A stretch of 64,000 bases of DNA from Lichenostomus cassidix (taxonomy: Eukaryota > Chordata > Aves > Passeriformes > Meliphagidae). Each line of letters begins with the position of its first letter. Position 1 is the first letter of the stretch. The position numbers were made by a program, and so were the translations under genes. The notes beneath the pieces were generated by a model. It ran no database searches. It saw only the letters and a program-made list of their open reading frames with translations, and was not told where the DNA came from. Location: contig CM039181.1 of NCBI GenBank assembly GCA_008360975.2, forward strand, positions 10,214,380-10,278,379, written 5' to 3'. Positions 22,138 to 37,000 of the stretch are shown one piece after another.

Positions 22138-25100
22138 CTGTTGGGCAGAGCTAAGGATCATTTACTGATTTCAAGATGAAGCATTGTTTATTTTGATTTA
22201 TTACTGCATTCACCTCCCCCGGCCTCCCCCCAGTCCCTTAAACACAGAAAACTAGTAGAAATCGAGGGTTTGAAAAAGTAAGACCTTTACAATTGCTGAG
22301 ACTGAACCTGCAGATACTTGCATATGAGGCAATTTAGTTTTAAGTAAGTCCTTCAACTTCAGGCAAATTTACTAGGGTTTATATTGAGTTAAAAAAACCC
22401 CAATCAAACAAAAATCCCCAACCAAATGAACTTGAGGAACTTAAAAGATACATTGTTTTAAACCAAAATTACAGTTAATTGAAATGTTCCAATGATCTTC
22501 CTAGTGAGAGTAAAGAATAAGTCACTTATTTATGATCTAAACACTTCAACACTACACTTCCAAGCACAGGCAAACAAAATTAAGCTGTAAATCATGCACA
22601 GGAAACATGACAATTATTTTCACTGCAGAAGTTGAAGAGACGTAGAAAAAGACAAACAACTTAACCAGGTTAACTTCTGAAAATAGCACAAATAATGTCA
22701 GAGACACTTAAAATTCCTTGACTTCTAATATTACCTAAACTGAGTCCCTTGTGCCTGGGTGCTTTTCCACACTTGCCAGGAGAGCAGACACTAAGATCAC
22801 CGTCAGGGAGCTCCTGCTGATGTTTAAATGGGCACAAGCTGCAACTCATTCACCTTCTAAGGTGGTCCCTTGAGGCCAGGATTGAGGCACATGTCAGGGC
22901 TGTAGACAAAGGATTTAAATTCCCAGGATTATCAGCCAGGCATCTTCCAAGAGAACTACAGTGTTCATTTTATGAAGTGTCAGAGACGTTGGTCCCAATT
23001 CTGCAGCTGAAAAGCTGTTATGATATAATCTTTCTAAGTTACCCCTACAGGAGCTGAGCCTTTCTGAATCACACGAGTGGTTTGCCTGCAGGGCACCAAT
23101 TATTTACTGCATGTAGCTTCACATCCAGTAGAAGAATATGCATAATTTACTCATCTCCTTGACGTCTTTTGGGTCGGGGAGCACCTAAGCACAGAAATAA
23201 ATGTTCTTGTGGGTATTTGCCAAGGGGTGACAGGAGGGGAAAACTCAGCTGGGGAAAATAGGAACTTTAGACAAAACAACAGAAGAGAGGAACTGTACAT
23301 ACACAACTTCAACAGTGAGAGAAGGGTTTGGATGAAGAGTAGCTTGGACACAAATAGAAGGAACAGCCCTGCATTGGCATGAAATGAAGTGAAACAGCCT
23401 TTTAGTAGCACTTCATATTTATTTTTGCATTCAGGAAGTCCAGAATTGAAAGTCAAAAATCAGAAAACATTAACTACTATGGAGTAGTTTCTTTTTCTGA
23501 TAGATTTCTCTAGACTTTGTCAGGAAGCATGCTGCATACCTTCTTCATTCAAAAAAATTCCAGTGTGAGGCAATGAAAGAGGAGAGAAATTAAGATGAAA
23601 AATTATGCATCACATCAAAGCCTTAATAGGTGAACACAACAGAGAATATCAATATATTCTCTTCTGTCATGGCATCACTACTATAGTTAAGTGAAAAGAC
23701 AAGTGCCAAGCTGCATTTAATGAGTTAACTTAAGATTTAAGTTACATAAACTTGGTATTTACACTGAAGATTACATTTGAATATATTAAACAACAATAAG
23801 ATGCCAAGAAAATAAAATCATATATGTGCACACTCTCAGCCATTAGAGCCAATGGTGAGAAGAGATTTCAGAGCAGCAAAGCATGCAAGTTGAAATGCAG
23901 ACGAACCAAGGCTGACACCCTGCAGGTCTTTCCCAGGTCTGATTGAGGGTATTTCATGAGTGCCAAAAAGCAACATGAAGTTCTCCTAGAGGACTGTGAG
24001 AAACATGCTACCACCCTCCCTGGCTCTGGGTCTGCTGGGTCAAGGAGCAGACTTTTCTTGTTGTGTTCCTAAAATAACTAACTTCTGGAGAAAATACAGC
24101 ACTTGCATAAAAGCGTATTTTCTACAATATTAACAGCAATTTTCAGGGACTGACAGTTCTCAATCTCACATAGTGCCACACAGACAAAAAAAAATTCTCA
24201 AAATTTTTGTGCCTATTAGCCTTGGGAATGATCCTGCTATTATTGTCTTTATGTCCTTCAACACAAACCCACGGCTAAACCCCATGGCAAATGCTGTTTT
24301 CCTATTACCAGATCCACTCATGCTTACATAATATCTAAGACATCCCCATTATCTTATGAACTCTATCACCATTATGGCATTTATCATTACTGACTACTGT
24401 AGCTGAAGCTGCAAAATGGTTTCAATAACATTTTCACTCCTTCAGAAACCCCTTTCTGTGTGTAGGTTTTCCATTGTGACCACAGCCATGAATATTCATG
24501 ATCCCCTTGTTGGCATGCTGGGGGAAGATGAGGCCTTTGGACAGCTCAGAGCAGACCCAGGCAGATTTGAGTGTCTGTGGAGATTAAAGCCAGTCCCCAG
24601 CTAATACTCACATTACCCTCTTGCTCCTCTCCAAAGACACAGACACAGAGAGAAAATTAAACATATTCGAGAGTCTCTAATCCTACCTACACTTTAAGCA
24701 CTTTATTGTATGCTCAGCTTTAGAAAGAGAGCTTCTAAAGTTGCCATAGTTACCACAAATACAAGTGTGAGCCTGTTTGTTGTGAAACTGCACCAAAGAG
24801 AGGCAACACAGCAAGCACAGCACATCTGCAGACTTTTCTGCATTTTTCCACACAGGGCATATTACACTCTCAAATAAATTAATTTTATAGACAAGTGAAG
24901 ATTATGATACTCTATCACAGGGAAGAGGGCACACAAAAGGAAGAAAACAATTCACTTTGTTTTGCAGAAGCCTCATCACTAGACTATCTGTGTTTAGGCA
25001 ATGAAAGCAAACATTTCTGTGCATTTATAGCAACCCTTTTCCAAAATCCTTCACTGTGTGCTTTGGGATTCCCTTATTATTTTGGCACATAACAAAACTG

Positions 25101-27354
25101 AATCAACTTGCCCTGCCTCCCATACTTAAGTAGTATCTTCATTCCACAATTTAAAATTTAAAATCCTCCTCTGCATCGTAACTTCAATTGTCAGGGAGAG
25201 TGGAACACAAAGAAAAAGGAAGAAAGGTGGAGAAAACTGTGCCTTAAGCATGAAAAATGTTACTATCTGGAAGCCATGAAAATCTATGCCACTAAATCCT
25301 GTGTAAATTTTGCCACTGACTGCCAAGGGAACTTTTCACAATTCTCCTGGTTCTTTTCACTTGGATTCTGCGACAAGAGGTTGCTGGAGTCAGTGCAAGA
25401 GCACAGTGACTGGTTTGTAAGTTTAATGGGGTGTGAAAATACAACAGTGTCCTGCCAGGAGCCACTAACCAATACTGCTGGAGAGGGGGACATACAGACC
25501 ATTTCTCAGGGAGAGTGTTCCACCTTCTCATTCTCAGTCCAATTGGAATGAAATATTTTTGACAAGGCCACTGTGGCCACCACGACCCCTATAAACTGTT
25601 CTACAAAACATTTGGATTCTGTGGATGATGGAGAACAGAAAAAATTATTAATGAGGTTGGAAACTGATGAGGTAGATAAAAGGCAATGCACAAGTAATCC
25701 TGGAAGCATGTTGCATGTTGCTTGAAAAACTCAAGTTTTACAAGTTAATTATTATCATTAACTAATACAGGATACTGAAGAGATGACAAGGAGAATGAAA
25801 TATGTATATCTTTTTCCTGATTCCCCTTCATAATTATTAATACTGAAGGATCTCTAAATATAACATTCTTGGTGAAGAGTCTGATTTATTACATAGTGTA
25901 GGGACTTTCTTTTTTTTAAAATTAGACTCTTTCCTGCACTGCAGTTTTCCATAACTAAATTATTACTTAGGAACTTTCTTCCTTAGTAATTAGGTCTTAT
26001 GCAAAAAAGAGGACATTCTTTGCCCAATCCCACTACCTCTTTTAAATCAAATTTTGTATTACTTAAATAGCAACTATATTTTAATAAAATATAGGAAGAG
26101 ATACAAAACCTTATTAAGAAAGCCAGCAGTCACAGGTTGGAACCCTCATCAAATGGGGTGATTATGTAATCCATTGCTTAAAGCCACCCAACTTTTCTCA
26201 GAGCTATTCTGGAACAGGTCTGTAGGGCTAAAAAACAGAGGCAATGAAAATACAATTTTTGTACTGTACAATAATTATACTTCCTTCTGACCTTCAACAA
26301 ATATTCCAGTTATCACTAAAATTTCTATAGACTGGAATGAATTCTGAATCATCACTTACAGTCACTTCCACTTGCAGACCTGACTGAACCACACTGAAAA
26401 GACATGAACCATTTCTCTTTCCAGTCTTTCAGTCTTTCAAGCACTTTTGTTTCACAGCACCTTGAAGATAATTCCTCCCATCCCTGAAAGAGTGGAATGT
26501 TGTTCATCACAGTTCGGAGCTGTGATGGACCATGTGTAACAGACAGTCAGGTTTTGGGCTCCTCACCATCAGCCAAATTGCTTACAAAGCTCTACAAGTT
26601 TCTTTCTGTCTGGGATTTTACTAGTTTAATGAAGTTCTAGAAGCTGTATAAGATCAGAGCAATTCCCTACAACTCCTCTTCTTCCTTCCTCTTCTTCTGA
26701 CTTCTACCTGTGATTAAGACATTACCAAAAAATTAATAACAGAAAATGCAAAGAACTAAAGGTTTTACCTTATATACTTATTTTCAAGAAGCTAATTTAT
26801 ATTTTTAGAATTTACGCTTTGGACTCTATTTATACTTGGCATTAAATTACTAGCATCAGAAAACATCAGGAATTCAGAATATACAAACTTAAAATATTTT
26901 GCCTGGAAGGTAGGAAAAATAATGTCTAAAATATTCTAGTTGCCTGTATTTTTATTTATTCCACAACTGCTCTAATCACCTATGACTGCAGTCACCACAT
27001 TCTGGGTGTAAAAGCTAGAAGTGGGCAGTGCTGTATAAACTGGGAATGTCCCTTCTTCCCTCCCCTGCTTGAGTTCGCTCTTGCAGAGCTGACATAGCAC
27101 AACCATCTAGTCTGGAAGCTCCAAAACACAGAGGCACCACTGGATGCTGGCAGAGGCATTTAATCCTGATCACACTTTTTAGCAATAAGATTTGTAACAC
27201 TGGGGAAGCCAAAGCAGAGTTTCTGCTACAGGCAACTCTCACCTGGCCCAAGGGATGGGTCAGAGGGTTGGACCATCCAGTGCCAAACGAGGCTCCATCT
27301 CCACCACAGCGTGGCAGCAAAGCTTCACTGCACAGCACGAGTGGCATGAGGAGC

Positions 27355-27419
27355 CTGCAGCCTCACTCCTCACCTGCAGCCTCACTCCTCACCTGCAGCC
27401 TCACTCCTCACCTGCAGCC
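27355..27419 (+). repeat. 19-bp minisatellite, 3.4 copies
   Basis: CTGCAGCCTCACTCCTCAC is repeated head-to-tail three times without a mismatch (27355-27373, 27374-27392, 27393-27411), followed by a partial fourth copy CTGCAGCC. It lies in a locally GC-rich patch of the ATXN10 intron. Confidence 0.93.
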
Positions 27420-30400
27420 CTCCCCATAGCAAGCTGCTTCCACCAAATATCCCCAAGATCCTGAGCTGGGGTTTGCAGCTCGACTTCCACCCTGCAGAAC
27501 ATGGCTTTGACAGATTTTAAATTACACCAGCTCAGAACAGACAAATGGGCAAAACCATTTGGTTTAAAGTCACCAAAAGAATTTCAATACAAGGGCAACA
27601 TTCTCTGTAATTCACAGCCTATAGAAAACAGGAAACATCTGTAGCACAAAATAATTGTACATTTAATACTTTTTCCAGCTCCCAAGCCCTCACTAACCTC
27701 CCACACCAACAGTGTTCCTCTTGCAGACAAGCACCATCTTTCTGGTTACTTGCATTTCCCCTCACTCTCTGAGCAGTCTGCACATGATCTGCAATGATGA
27801 ATCCATTTCTAAAAGTGTGCATAACCACACTTTCTGAAAGTGTCTGTATAACCACCACATAGGCATGTTAAACCTCATGTGTGACTTTCAGTGACAATTC
27901 ACCCATTTAAGTATCTATGGCCAACAAATACACTTTTAAGACCAGAATGGACTATTAAACCTCTTTTGCCCAACACTTCTGCACAAACACAGATGACCAA
28001 AGGTCAGCTCCTCTTGAAATCAAGCCTGTCAATTCTGTTTCATGTACAAGATGCTTTCATGCCTTTTTTCTGAAAGACTTTCAATGTTGAACTGAAGGTT
28101 TCACTATGTCCCTAAAACAAACTGTCCTAGTGGGTAAATATCTCACTCATTACAGGCTGTGATTTATTTCTGGCTTAGATTTATTTAGAATTGTTTCCAA
28201 ACACTGCTTTTCAGCACAGATTAAAAAAAAAATAAATTCCCAGATCATAACCAGCATTTGGTAAAGCATTTTTTGCAAGAACTAAAGAAAGAAACCAAGG
28301 CAGATATTCCAAGCTTTGCATATTTTTTGTGTCTCTTCCCTCCCTTTATGTTTTTCAGCATCCTTTCTGAAGCACAGGCACCAGAGCTAGGTAACAAAAT
28401 CTGCCAGAATTTGCTATCTGGCTGATTACAGGTGTAGCACACTTTCCTGCCCCTTTGGCTGGGAGTAGTTCAGAAAAAGTGGAAAACAACAGCTCACAAT
28501 ATCCAGCTGTTGTACATCTAATTATGAATATTCATGTAGATGTAATATCTACTGTGCTCCCACAGGCAGAGTCCAAGCTCTCCAGCCTTTCAGAAACACA
28601 TTTTCAGTACTGTCCAACGCTGACAGCCAGGGCACATCACAAGGCTCATTTCAGTTCCAAAGCTTGCCTGCTTTTAACTACATCCTCACTTCAGTGATGT
28701 CCAGCTAAATGGCACCCTGTGTTCATTAAATGGGGTATACTATGTCAGAAATCTGAAATTTACTGGGACATTTCTTACCTAGAGCCATATGACAATCTTT
28801 CTCCCCAGATCACTGGTATTTCTGGGTTAACAGTTCTGAGCAGTATTATACACCCAGATCTCTATTAGCCTTCAATGCCTGCCAGCTAAACATTTTATCT
28901 ATATTCTATGTGCTGCCTTTCATGTTCTGTGGGACTTAAAGCCCATTGCCCAAACACCTTAGCATACTATGAAACTAAACACAAAATTTGGGTCTATCAC
29001 TTCAGAGCTACAAAAGCCATAGGAACACGTTTAGCTCTGTCAGGCTATTTTTATTATAATGTCTCTAATGCCAAAACTTACAGAACTTTCAAAAAAATTA
29101 AGCCATAACCTCCAGCTTGTTTTCCTTTCCCCTATACTCAGACTTGTAATACTAGCTTAAAACCAAGAATATGACACATTCATTTTTTGCTACTTAGGCT
29201 GCCAATTTTTTTTTTTAAATTATGACTTACATTTTTAATAGAAACCTGTAATTTATGAGCAACTACAAATCATCTGGTTTTAAAACAGAAAGAATCACAC
29301 ACACTTGATCAATCTCAAGCAATTACTCCACAGTTAGGATATTCAGTTCTTTCAGTCCCTTCTCTTACAATAATCCCATTTTCAGAGTTCATAACAGCTA
29401 CATCTGTTAGCTATATGTAAGAGGTAACAGAGTTAGCAGGCTGGTATGCTAAAAAGAAAAAGCTTCAACTGCTGTTACCCAACTGTTAAAAATGCCTTAC
29501 CTTATCTTCTCTTCCCAAGCACAGAAAAAAATGCAAAATTCCATTAAATTGAAACTTGTGTATCAAATTACGATTAAAAGCCACCACAAACATTGAGATG
29601 TGAAGCACTGAAGCACAGGGGCATGGTAACTGTGTTCAAAAACTGATTTTACATCAGGCAGGCTTCAGTCCTTTTAAATTTCCTGGGACATGGAAAGAAA
29701 AAGGCTCCACCTTTACACAGAAATATATTAATGAGTGTTTATAGGCATACATATAGAAATAAACAGCTTTTCTAAAATGCTTTCAAATGGCAATTATAGA
29801 AGTCAAATAAAACTTTCAAAAATTTGGTGCTACACTTATAAATCCAATCTAAACCATGCCTGAGATCGGGTCAGACTAATTATAATTCACCACTCTAGGT
29901 AGATGTTGAGTTGAGCTGACACAATTTGGATTAAAGCTCTTTCTCTGTTTAGAAATGTTAGAGATTCATCCATTTATATAGATCCAACAAGGCTTTGTAT
30001 TCCAGCTTATCTTTCAGCACGATACTTGAGGATTTTATTGTTCAGGGTCTGTGAATAACTTTTGTGGCATAACTTGCCCCCTGCTGCTTACGGTCATTGA
30101 AATGTTACTTTATGACAAATAATCAAAACAATGAAGGTAAATGAAACTCCAGTTCCACGGTCAGAGGCACCAAATGATGCCCAGTGTGCATCCAAAAATA
30201 ACAACCGTTAAATAAATGGGTGTTTTGAAAGATGCAACTAAATTATAACCAACTATTTGTCTAGCAAAATAGCCATTAGCCACAATTCTGTCTACGATTT
30301 CAGGGAATGGCTGCATCTCCTTGAGGAAATCTCCAGACTCCAAGAGAAAGGAACAAATCCACAAGGCCAGTGGAAAGGACTGCAAATATATCCCAAGTGA

Positions 30401-30921
30401 GGAAGGAAAGGTTAGGTTTTGGAAACCATTTGGAAATCAAAAGAACAAAGTTTAAGCAGAGATCTGAGGAGTGAGAGCAAAAAGTTTAAGGCTCAGGAAG
30501 GAGCTACACAGGAGAACACATTTGCCAGCTGAAGAGAAAACTGTTTCAATAACAGTGATCAAAAATGGGGCAACAGAAAAATGTCAGAATAAAGATATTA
30601 CTCAAAGCATTGGCCAGATGACATCCAAATATTCTTTGGAGGCATGCACAAGAAAAAATGTCAAGACGACAGACTGAAATATGATAAGGTGGTTGTAGAA
30701 GGCATTCCATTCTCAACAATATTTCTGAACCACTCCTAGCTTTACTTAAAAAAACCAAAAATCTTTGGCTCTCAAATTTCTAGTGCTCTGTCTCAGCCCA
30801 GAGGGGAATTTTTCAAAAGAAGTCTACAGAAAAATCAAGGAAGCTGTCTGAGCTATAAAAGCTGTGAAATCTTATGTATTTTCTTAATTTCTTTTTTTTT
30901 AAATTTTATTTCTGGGGGGTG

Positions 30922-30947
30922 CTTTAGTTACTTGGTGGTAACTAAAG
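30922..30947. repeat. Perfect 10-bp inverted repeat (hairpin)
   Basis: CTTTAGTTAC and GTAACTAAAG flank a 6-base loop TTGGTG with no mismatch. It sits after a T/G-rich stretch in the ATXN10 last intron and has no associated repeat family that I recognise. Confidence 0.85.
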
Positions 30948-32695
30948 ATCCACTTTCTTTCAAGAATTAAAGCCTGTCATGGATTTAAAATCACCAAGAG
31001 GATTAGAGAAGCGGACAAATATGACAATATTTGGTTTAGAAATGGAGTTATTAACTTTAATTCCTCACTTTTACATGCATGAGTTGGTGCCTACAGAGAT
31101 TACTCCTCCCAAGGGATTAGAAATATTAGAATGTAACATTTGAAAGAGCCTTCTTGCATTCTGTACAGCTCTGTTACATTTCCTCCAGCTTTAAGAGGGA
31201 CCCTGTACATCATATTTCTTAATGGTGATAGCTGAGTAGAAATGAGATACTGAAGAATAGATTCATATTCACACCTCTGCAAATCTGCATCAGTATTTTA
31301 CAAACTCTCAACCAACAAAGTTTTACAAACACCAACACCACCCCCTCCCAAACTCTAAATGTCAATATTTTTAAACTATTTTAGGCATTTTAATCACCCT
31401 GCAGGTGCTCTAAAAAAAGAATTTTATTTATACAATGTGCAACCTGAAGTATACCATTAGAAACTGTAACTTTGTTAAATGTCCAAACACAAAGTGTGAT
31501 CTGTGGTCATTTCTGGAAGATAAAAAAGCTTAAGAGTTTTCATTTCTCAGAGTATCTTTTTCTGTACTGCAAACTGCATTCTTTCTGTAGTCTTAAGGCT
31601 TTTTCATAACAGAAGAATGTTGCATTTGACAGGAGAAAAGTTTTCCTGGGGAACAGTGTAGAGGATAGAATTAGTAAATGTAAAACATTTCACAAGAAAA
31701 CTTATTTTTTGTTTTTATTCTAAAATAAACATTTTTGGCAATAAATACTCGAGAAGTGAGTCTTTGTGCCAGAATTTAGATCTACCAAATATCATGCTTA
31801 GTGTGGTGCATTTTTCCCTTGATTCTCCACCTTTAACTGAGTTTTGACCCAAAGAGTTTGCAGCATCCAGAAGAGATAAACAGTGAGTTAAGATATGGAA
31901 GTTGTGTTGTCCCAAGTCTTGGGATGTGCAGCCAATTTCAAGTGAGATTTAAAGCAAGCTTAGGTTACACAAGTGCTTCCCGTGCCCTTTCCAACAGGGA
32001 GCAGCACTCAGCTCCTCCCCTTTGGAGCTTTGTAACAATCCCACTTCAGGCAATGCACTGAAAAATGTCCTTGGAGCAGAATCCAGATCTCTTTGGTTTA
32101 TTAACACTGCAGTAAGGAAAGACTGGATAACCTGGCAATGCTTATTTCAAGAGTGTAAAAACCACCCTGACAGACAGTGACAGCAACAGGCACTGGTGAG
32201 CAGCTGACCTTCCCAACTACAACCAGAAGTGGTGTCTGGAAATGGCTGTTTGGCTGAAGCCTCTCAGGAATCACTTCAAAAATTGGCCCACTAAACCCCC
32301 AGCCTGATACAGCACTGAGGGATTCCCTTCGAAGCCACACAGGCCCCTGGGCTCCCTTAGCTGCTAACAAAATACAGCTACAAAGAATTCACAGCAACTT
32401 GCACAACAGGGCAGGATTTGGTCTGCTGAATCAGGTGAAAGAAATGAGCCCCTCTCAGACTGTCCTTGCTCAATGAATAACCACACACTTGTACCAATTC
32501 CAGCTTCTCGTCTGACCAGCTCTTCTCTGTACCTTACAATTACACTCAGATGGAGCTCAGGTTTGTGCATTTGTCACACAGCACTCTAGCCACTCTCTTT
32601 AAAGACAATGCTCAGCACGTAGGAATTGAGTTAGTCTGAACTGGACTATGGCAATGCAGCAACTTCTTCCTGCTTTCCTAGTTCCATTTATGGTG

Positions 32696-32886
32696 GAATC
32701 ATAGAACAGAATCACAGACTGGGTTGGGTTGGAAGGGACCTTAAAGCTCATCAACTTCCAAACTACTGCCATCTCCAGGGTCACCTTCCACTAGCCCAGG
32801 TTGCCCCAAGCTCCATCCAAACTGGCTTTGAACACTTCCAGGGATGGAGCAGCCACAGCTTCCCTGGGCACCCTGTGCCAGGAGAA
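32696..32886 (-). mobile_element. CR1 LINE 3' fragment
   Basis: Plus-strand landmarks 'atcatagaacagaatcacag', 'gggttggaagggacctta', 'ccaggttgccccaagctcc' and 'ggagcagccacagcttccct', 'gggcaccctgtgccagg'. These are in reverse-complement CR1 order, so the element is on the minus strand, same as ATXN10. Confidence 0.92.
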
Positions 32887-33231
32887 CAGGTAGAGTAGGC
32901 TTCCACTCAGCTGTTCTTTTATTTTGCCTTTGGCTTTTTGAACAAAGGATTCAGGCCAACAGATTTATGTTCTTAATCTGTGCTGACAAATGCCGTTCTT
33001 CCACTGCTGACTTCAAGCACTGCTTGTTAAAGTCCCAGTGACACATTCAGTACTGGCTGACAGTAAGATGTTTGCAGTGCTCTGTGTCATCCTTGGGTAA
33101 CACAGAGCAACCAGCAGTAATGCAAAATTGAGGCTCTCTACCAAAGAACACACTCCCCTTTAGTCCAGGTAGCATTCAAACTTACTTGTGAAGCAAAGCA
33201 AGTGTCAATGTGAGGACGAAAAGGGTAATTC

Positions 33232-33271
33232 CATAGAATCACAGCATGGCCTGGGTTGGAAGGGCCAAGTT
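33232..33271 (-). mobile_element. CR1 LINE 3' terminal scrap
   Basis: 'catagaatcacagcatggcc' followed by 'tgggttggaagggcc' is a 40-base CR1 3' terminus in minus orientation, a severely 5'-truncated insertion about 350 bp from another CR1 of the same orientation. Confidence 0.85.
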
Positions 33272-34009
33272 CTGTTCAAGTGGCACAACCTGACTGGGCA
33301 TGAGGAGATCATTACAGTTCTTATCGGCAGGGTGGGTCCTTCACAGTGACCATGTAATATTGTGATTTCATGTATGCTTATAAAAACACAGAATCAAATA
33401 GGTCACATCGAACTACTTCATGCACTGTCAGTGCCTGGAATGTGCTTTCCAAAAAAAGTCAACCCTTGCTGAAGTGACATTGTGCTGTATTTTCTCGGCA
33501 GCACACACGGAATAGCCACATGTACATGAAAATGCTCAGCTCTGTGATGGCTCACTCTAAAAAGTCAACTCACTCTCCTATTTTTGCTTTCTACTGGCTC
33601 CCATTCAGCAGCAAGGCTGTTTTACAGCATGTGGCCTGTTTTAGGTTGCACTTAGATAAAAATGTCTGTCAGCTCCCCCAAAAGTCCTTGCTGGCATCTT
33701 GCAAAAACAAACTGCCATTGTTGTAGACCATAGCAACTTGATTTCCTCCAGCTTTAGCCATTTTCATGAACCACAATTATACTTCCTGCTGCCATGAAGT
33801 CAAAAGTATTCTCAATCTACCTCTCAGATGACTGAATATAATAGATGCAGCTTTGGAAGGAGTATCTGAAAATTAACTTACTCCTCTACATTTTCATCCA
33901 TTATTCAAACTAAGAGATCTGTGTATGGATATTCGTATCAACCACAGTTTTTCCTTTAACAAATGCTGAAAATTCTTACTTCTAAAATATAGCTTGCTAG
34001 GTGTTTACT

Positions 34010-34070
34010 CATATATATAACATGTATATGTATTTATGCACACATATATATATAAACATGTATCCTCAGA
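34010..34070. repeat. TA/CA-rich imperfect repeat
   Basis: Alternating purine-pyrimidine sequence with ATATATA and ACATGTAT blocks, imperfect and short. Likely a degenerate dinucleotide microsatellite. Confidence 0.6.
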
Positions 34071-37000
34071 GCAGGATATATTTTCTTCATGTATGACTGG
34101 TTTCTTGGCTAACAGAAAACTGTGCCTAATTAACAGTTTCTATAAAATAGACACTTACATAAGGCCATTCTGATTAAATCCAGGCATTCACGAAATTAAT
34201 TTATTGAGACACCTCCTATGAGAATTTTAAAAGGGTAAGATTGACCAGCAGCCTAAAAAAACCAGGAATATTCCATCTTCAAAACTGCAGTTCACTTCTG
34301 ACTTTAAAGTTTTACCACTAACTAAAAGCTATTATATTGCAGTACTCTGGATAATATTTTTTTTTCCCCAAAATAGTAATAAATATTTCAACGGACAGCC
34401 ACTGAAAAGCCAAAAGAGGCACATTGGTGTTTGTTACTCATGAGCACAAATGTTAGGAAGCAGCAAAAAACCAAACAACTTAGTTAATGTAAACTGAAAA
34501 GTCTTCAATAATATACAGGTTAGTTTATTTAAAGCCTCTCATAAGCACCTTTTTTTGAGTGATTAGGGTCAAAAGTATTTTGATCAGAATGGTCTGACCT
34601 CCTTCCTCATGTTTGCCTTAAGGAAATGGAATCTGTGAAAGGGCAGAAATGAAGGTGGAAGGAGCAGGAAGAGCTTAGGATGAGGTAAAAGGCAAGAACA
34701 AAAAGAAGGGCTCTTGTCTGATGATAGAGCCTGTCAGAGATGAGGAAGATGATGACTCAGAGAGCAAAATAGAAGATATTTGAATTTAGAACACCTTTTC
34801 AACACAAGTAACCTGAAAAGCAGGATTTGGAGTAAATTTTTTTACTGGTATTACCCATCTCCAACTGACTCGATCCTTTAGCAGGTTGAATTTATTTGTT
34901 TTTAAACACAGGTAACAATGGTAAAGCACAACGTTCCCACTTTTCAGAAGCAGAACAAGAAACTGAATTTTCAAAACTAAAAGAACTAGCTCATGCAGGA
35001 ATCTCTCCTTAATCTAAAGGCAAATAACACTGCTTGCATTTTGAAACGCCCTGTTTTCCTTTGAAACAGAAGGACAGTTATGATTAGCATAAAGCCAATC
35101 CAAAATGGAAGATTTAACAGGTATAGAAAAAGTGATATTAAACCTATGAAGTTTAACACTTAATGCTGCCTCTCCCCAGTCTCACTCTGTTTACCTTTTG
35201 TCCTGTGCTGAAAACCTAATAGCCACCCATGGAAAATCTGCCATCCTTCAGCATCTCTCTGTTGAATTTACAGGCAAAGTTGTAGTAGGTGAAAAATGGA
35301 AATAACAGTTCAAATACAGTTACAGAGGTATAGCAAATTTGTTTTTAACTGTCCATAATAATCTTCATGCCTGTAACTAACCAGAGTGGTGGTTTGTTTG
35401 CTTTTGAATATATCCTGAAGAAAAATGAAGTTAATATAACCTGAAGAAAAAAACTTGTTTGCTAGTGTAACTGTAGAAGTTACAAGTCTGAGATGTAATT
35501 AGACAAGACAACAGTTCTCCCAAACTGGGGACTGAAAGATGAATTTAAACAATTAATTAAAGCAATGCAAGTACAGCAGTTGAACTTTGTCAGCTATAAA
35601 CTCCATGGTATTTCTATGCAAATTACAGAACTGTTCAGGACCTCAAAGGATGCAATTTTAAGGTAATGACAGGTTTACAAAGGAATTTATTTTAGGATAA
35701 GAGAAGACCCATTTCCTCTTTCAGTATGCTTCCATATGCCACAAATAAAAAGATTTATCAAAGAAGTTTTCGTCTCAATGGTATTAAAGAGCTCCTTTAA
35801 CATCTAACACGGCAGTCCAGCTTCTCTTGATAAATTGCACACTTTAGGGAAATTATCTTTTTTCCATCCAGAAAAAAATCCTATTGCTTTTACCATAAAA
35901 GTTCTGGTTTTTGGGGAGAAATTTTGTATGTGTAATTTGGAGGCAGAACATTTCTAGTAAAATGGAGAAAACACGACGACATCTTAACTGTAGAGCCTGG
36001 GTGACTCCCAAAACAGAACAAAATGTGCATCCACCAAGACTTACTAAGAAATCTAAGAAGTTATTATATAAAAGGATTCTGGATGTAACTTTTCCCGGTC
36101 AGTTTTATCCAAGGAGAAATCCAAGCAACACAGCCTGAAACCACAAAAACAGGCACTAAGAATAAGCATGTACAGTGAAGTTTCTGGCATGACCTCCTGA
36201 AGGAGCTGTGTCTGAGCTGAGCTTTCCCTTGCAGCTTTCCACCCCACCTTGGCAAACTGCAGATAAGCCACTGTGGTTCCTTCCAGCCTTACCCATTCAG
36301 TGACTCTGGGATTTGTGCCAGGCAGGGCTGGAATGCACAGACAGCAAAAAAGCAGTCGAATCCCTCCAGAGAAACATTATGCAATGGATTGAGGCCCTAC
36401 ATGGTACTCAGGGCCTGAGTTTGTGGTGTCCAGAAGTAGCAGAACATGACGCAAAACAATGGATCTAAACTGCAGACTACTCTTCTGCTTCCCTGTGTAC
36501 AACCCACTGGGAAGGCAGCAGATGAGGAATGTCAGGGGCAGGAGAGAAGCAGGGGAGCATTGACTTCACGTAGCACAAGAGCATCTGGAATAGCAAGAGG
36601 TCAAAACAATAAACAGAGCAACAGCCAGGAGCTGCACTCCAGAAGCTGATGCAGCAAACTTTGTCACAGCAGGCAAATCCCCCCTGTGCCCACATGCTAC
36701 TCACTTCCCATATCCTCCAATACTGCATGCTATGGGTCACTGGTGAAAGCTCAAGTTAAAAGGTGTTATTATGTCTTTAAAAACCAAGTAAATAAAGTTT
36801 TATCCTCTGGTAAGAAGTTTATGGTACAGCCATAAAATGTCAGCCTGTATCAAAAGGTGCAAGAAATTCCACTTTGCTCAAAACACAGTAAAGACTCCCA
36901 TGGTATTTTATTTACCTTTCATTCAAGATCATAAATTCCAATTCTATCCTTTGAGGGTCTCAAACTTTATCCTCTTTTACTACAGCTAAAATGAAGGATT

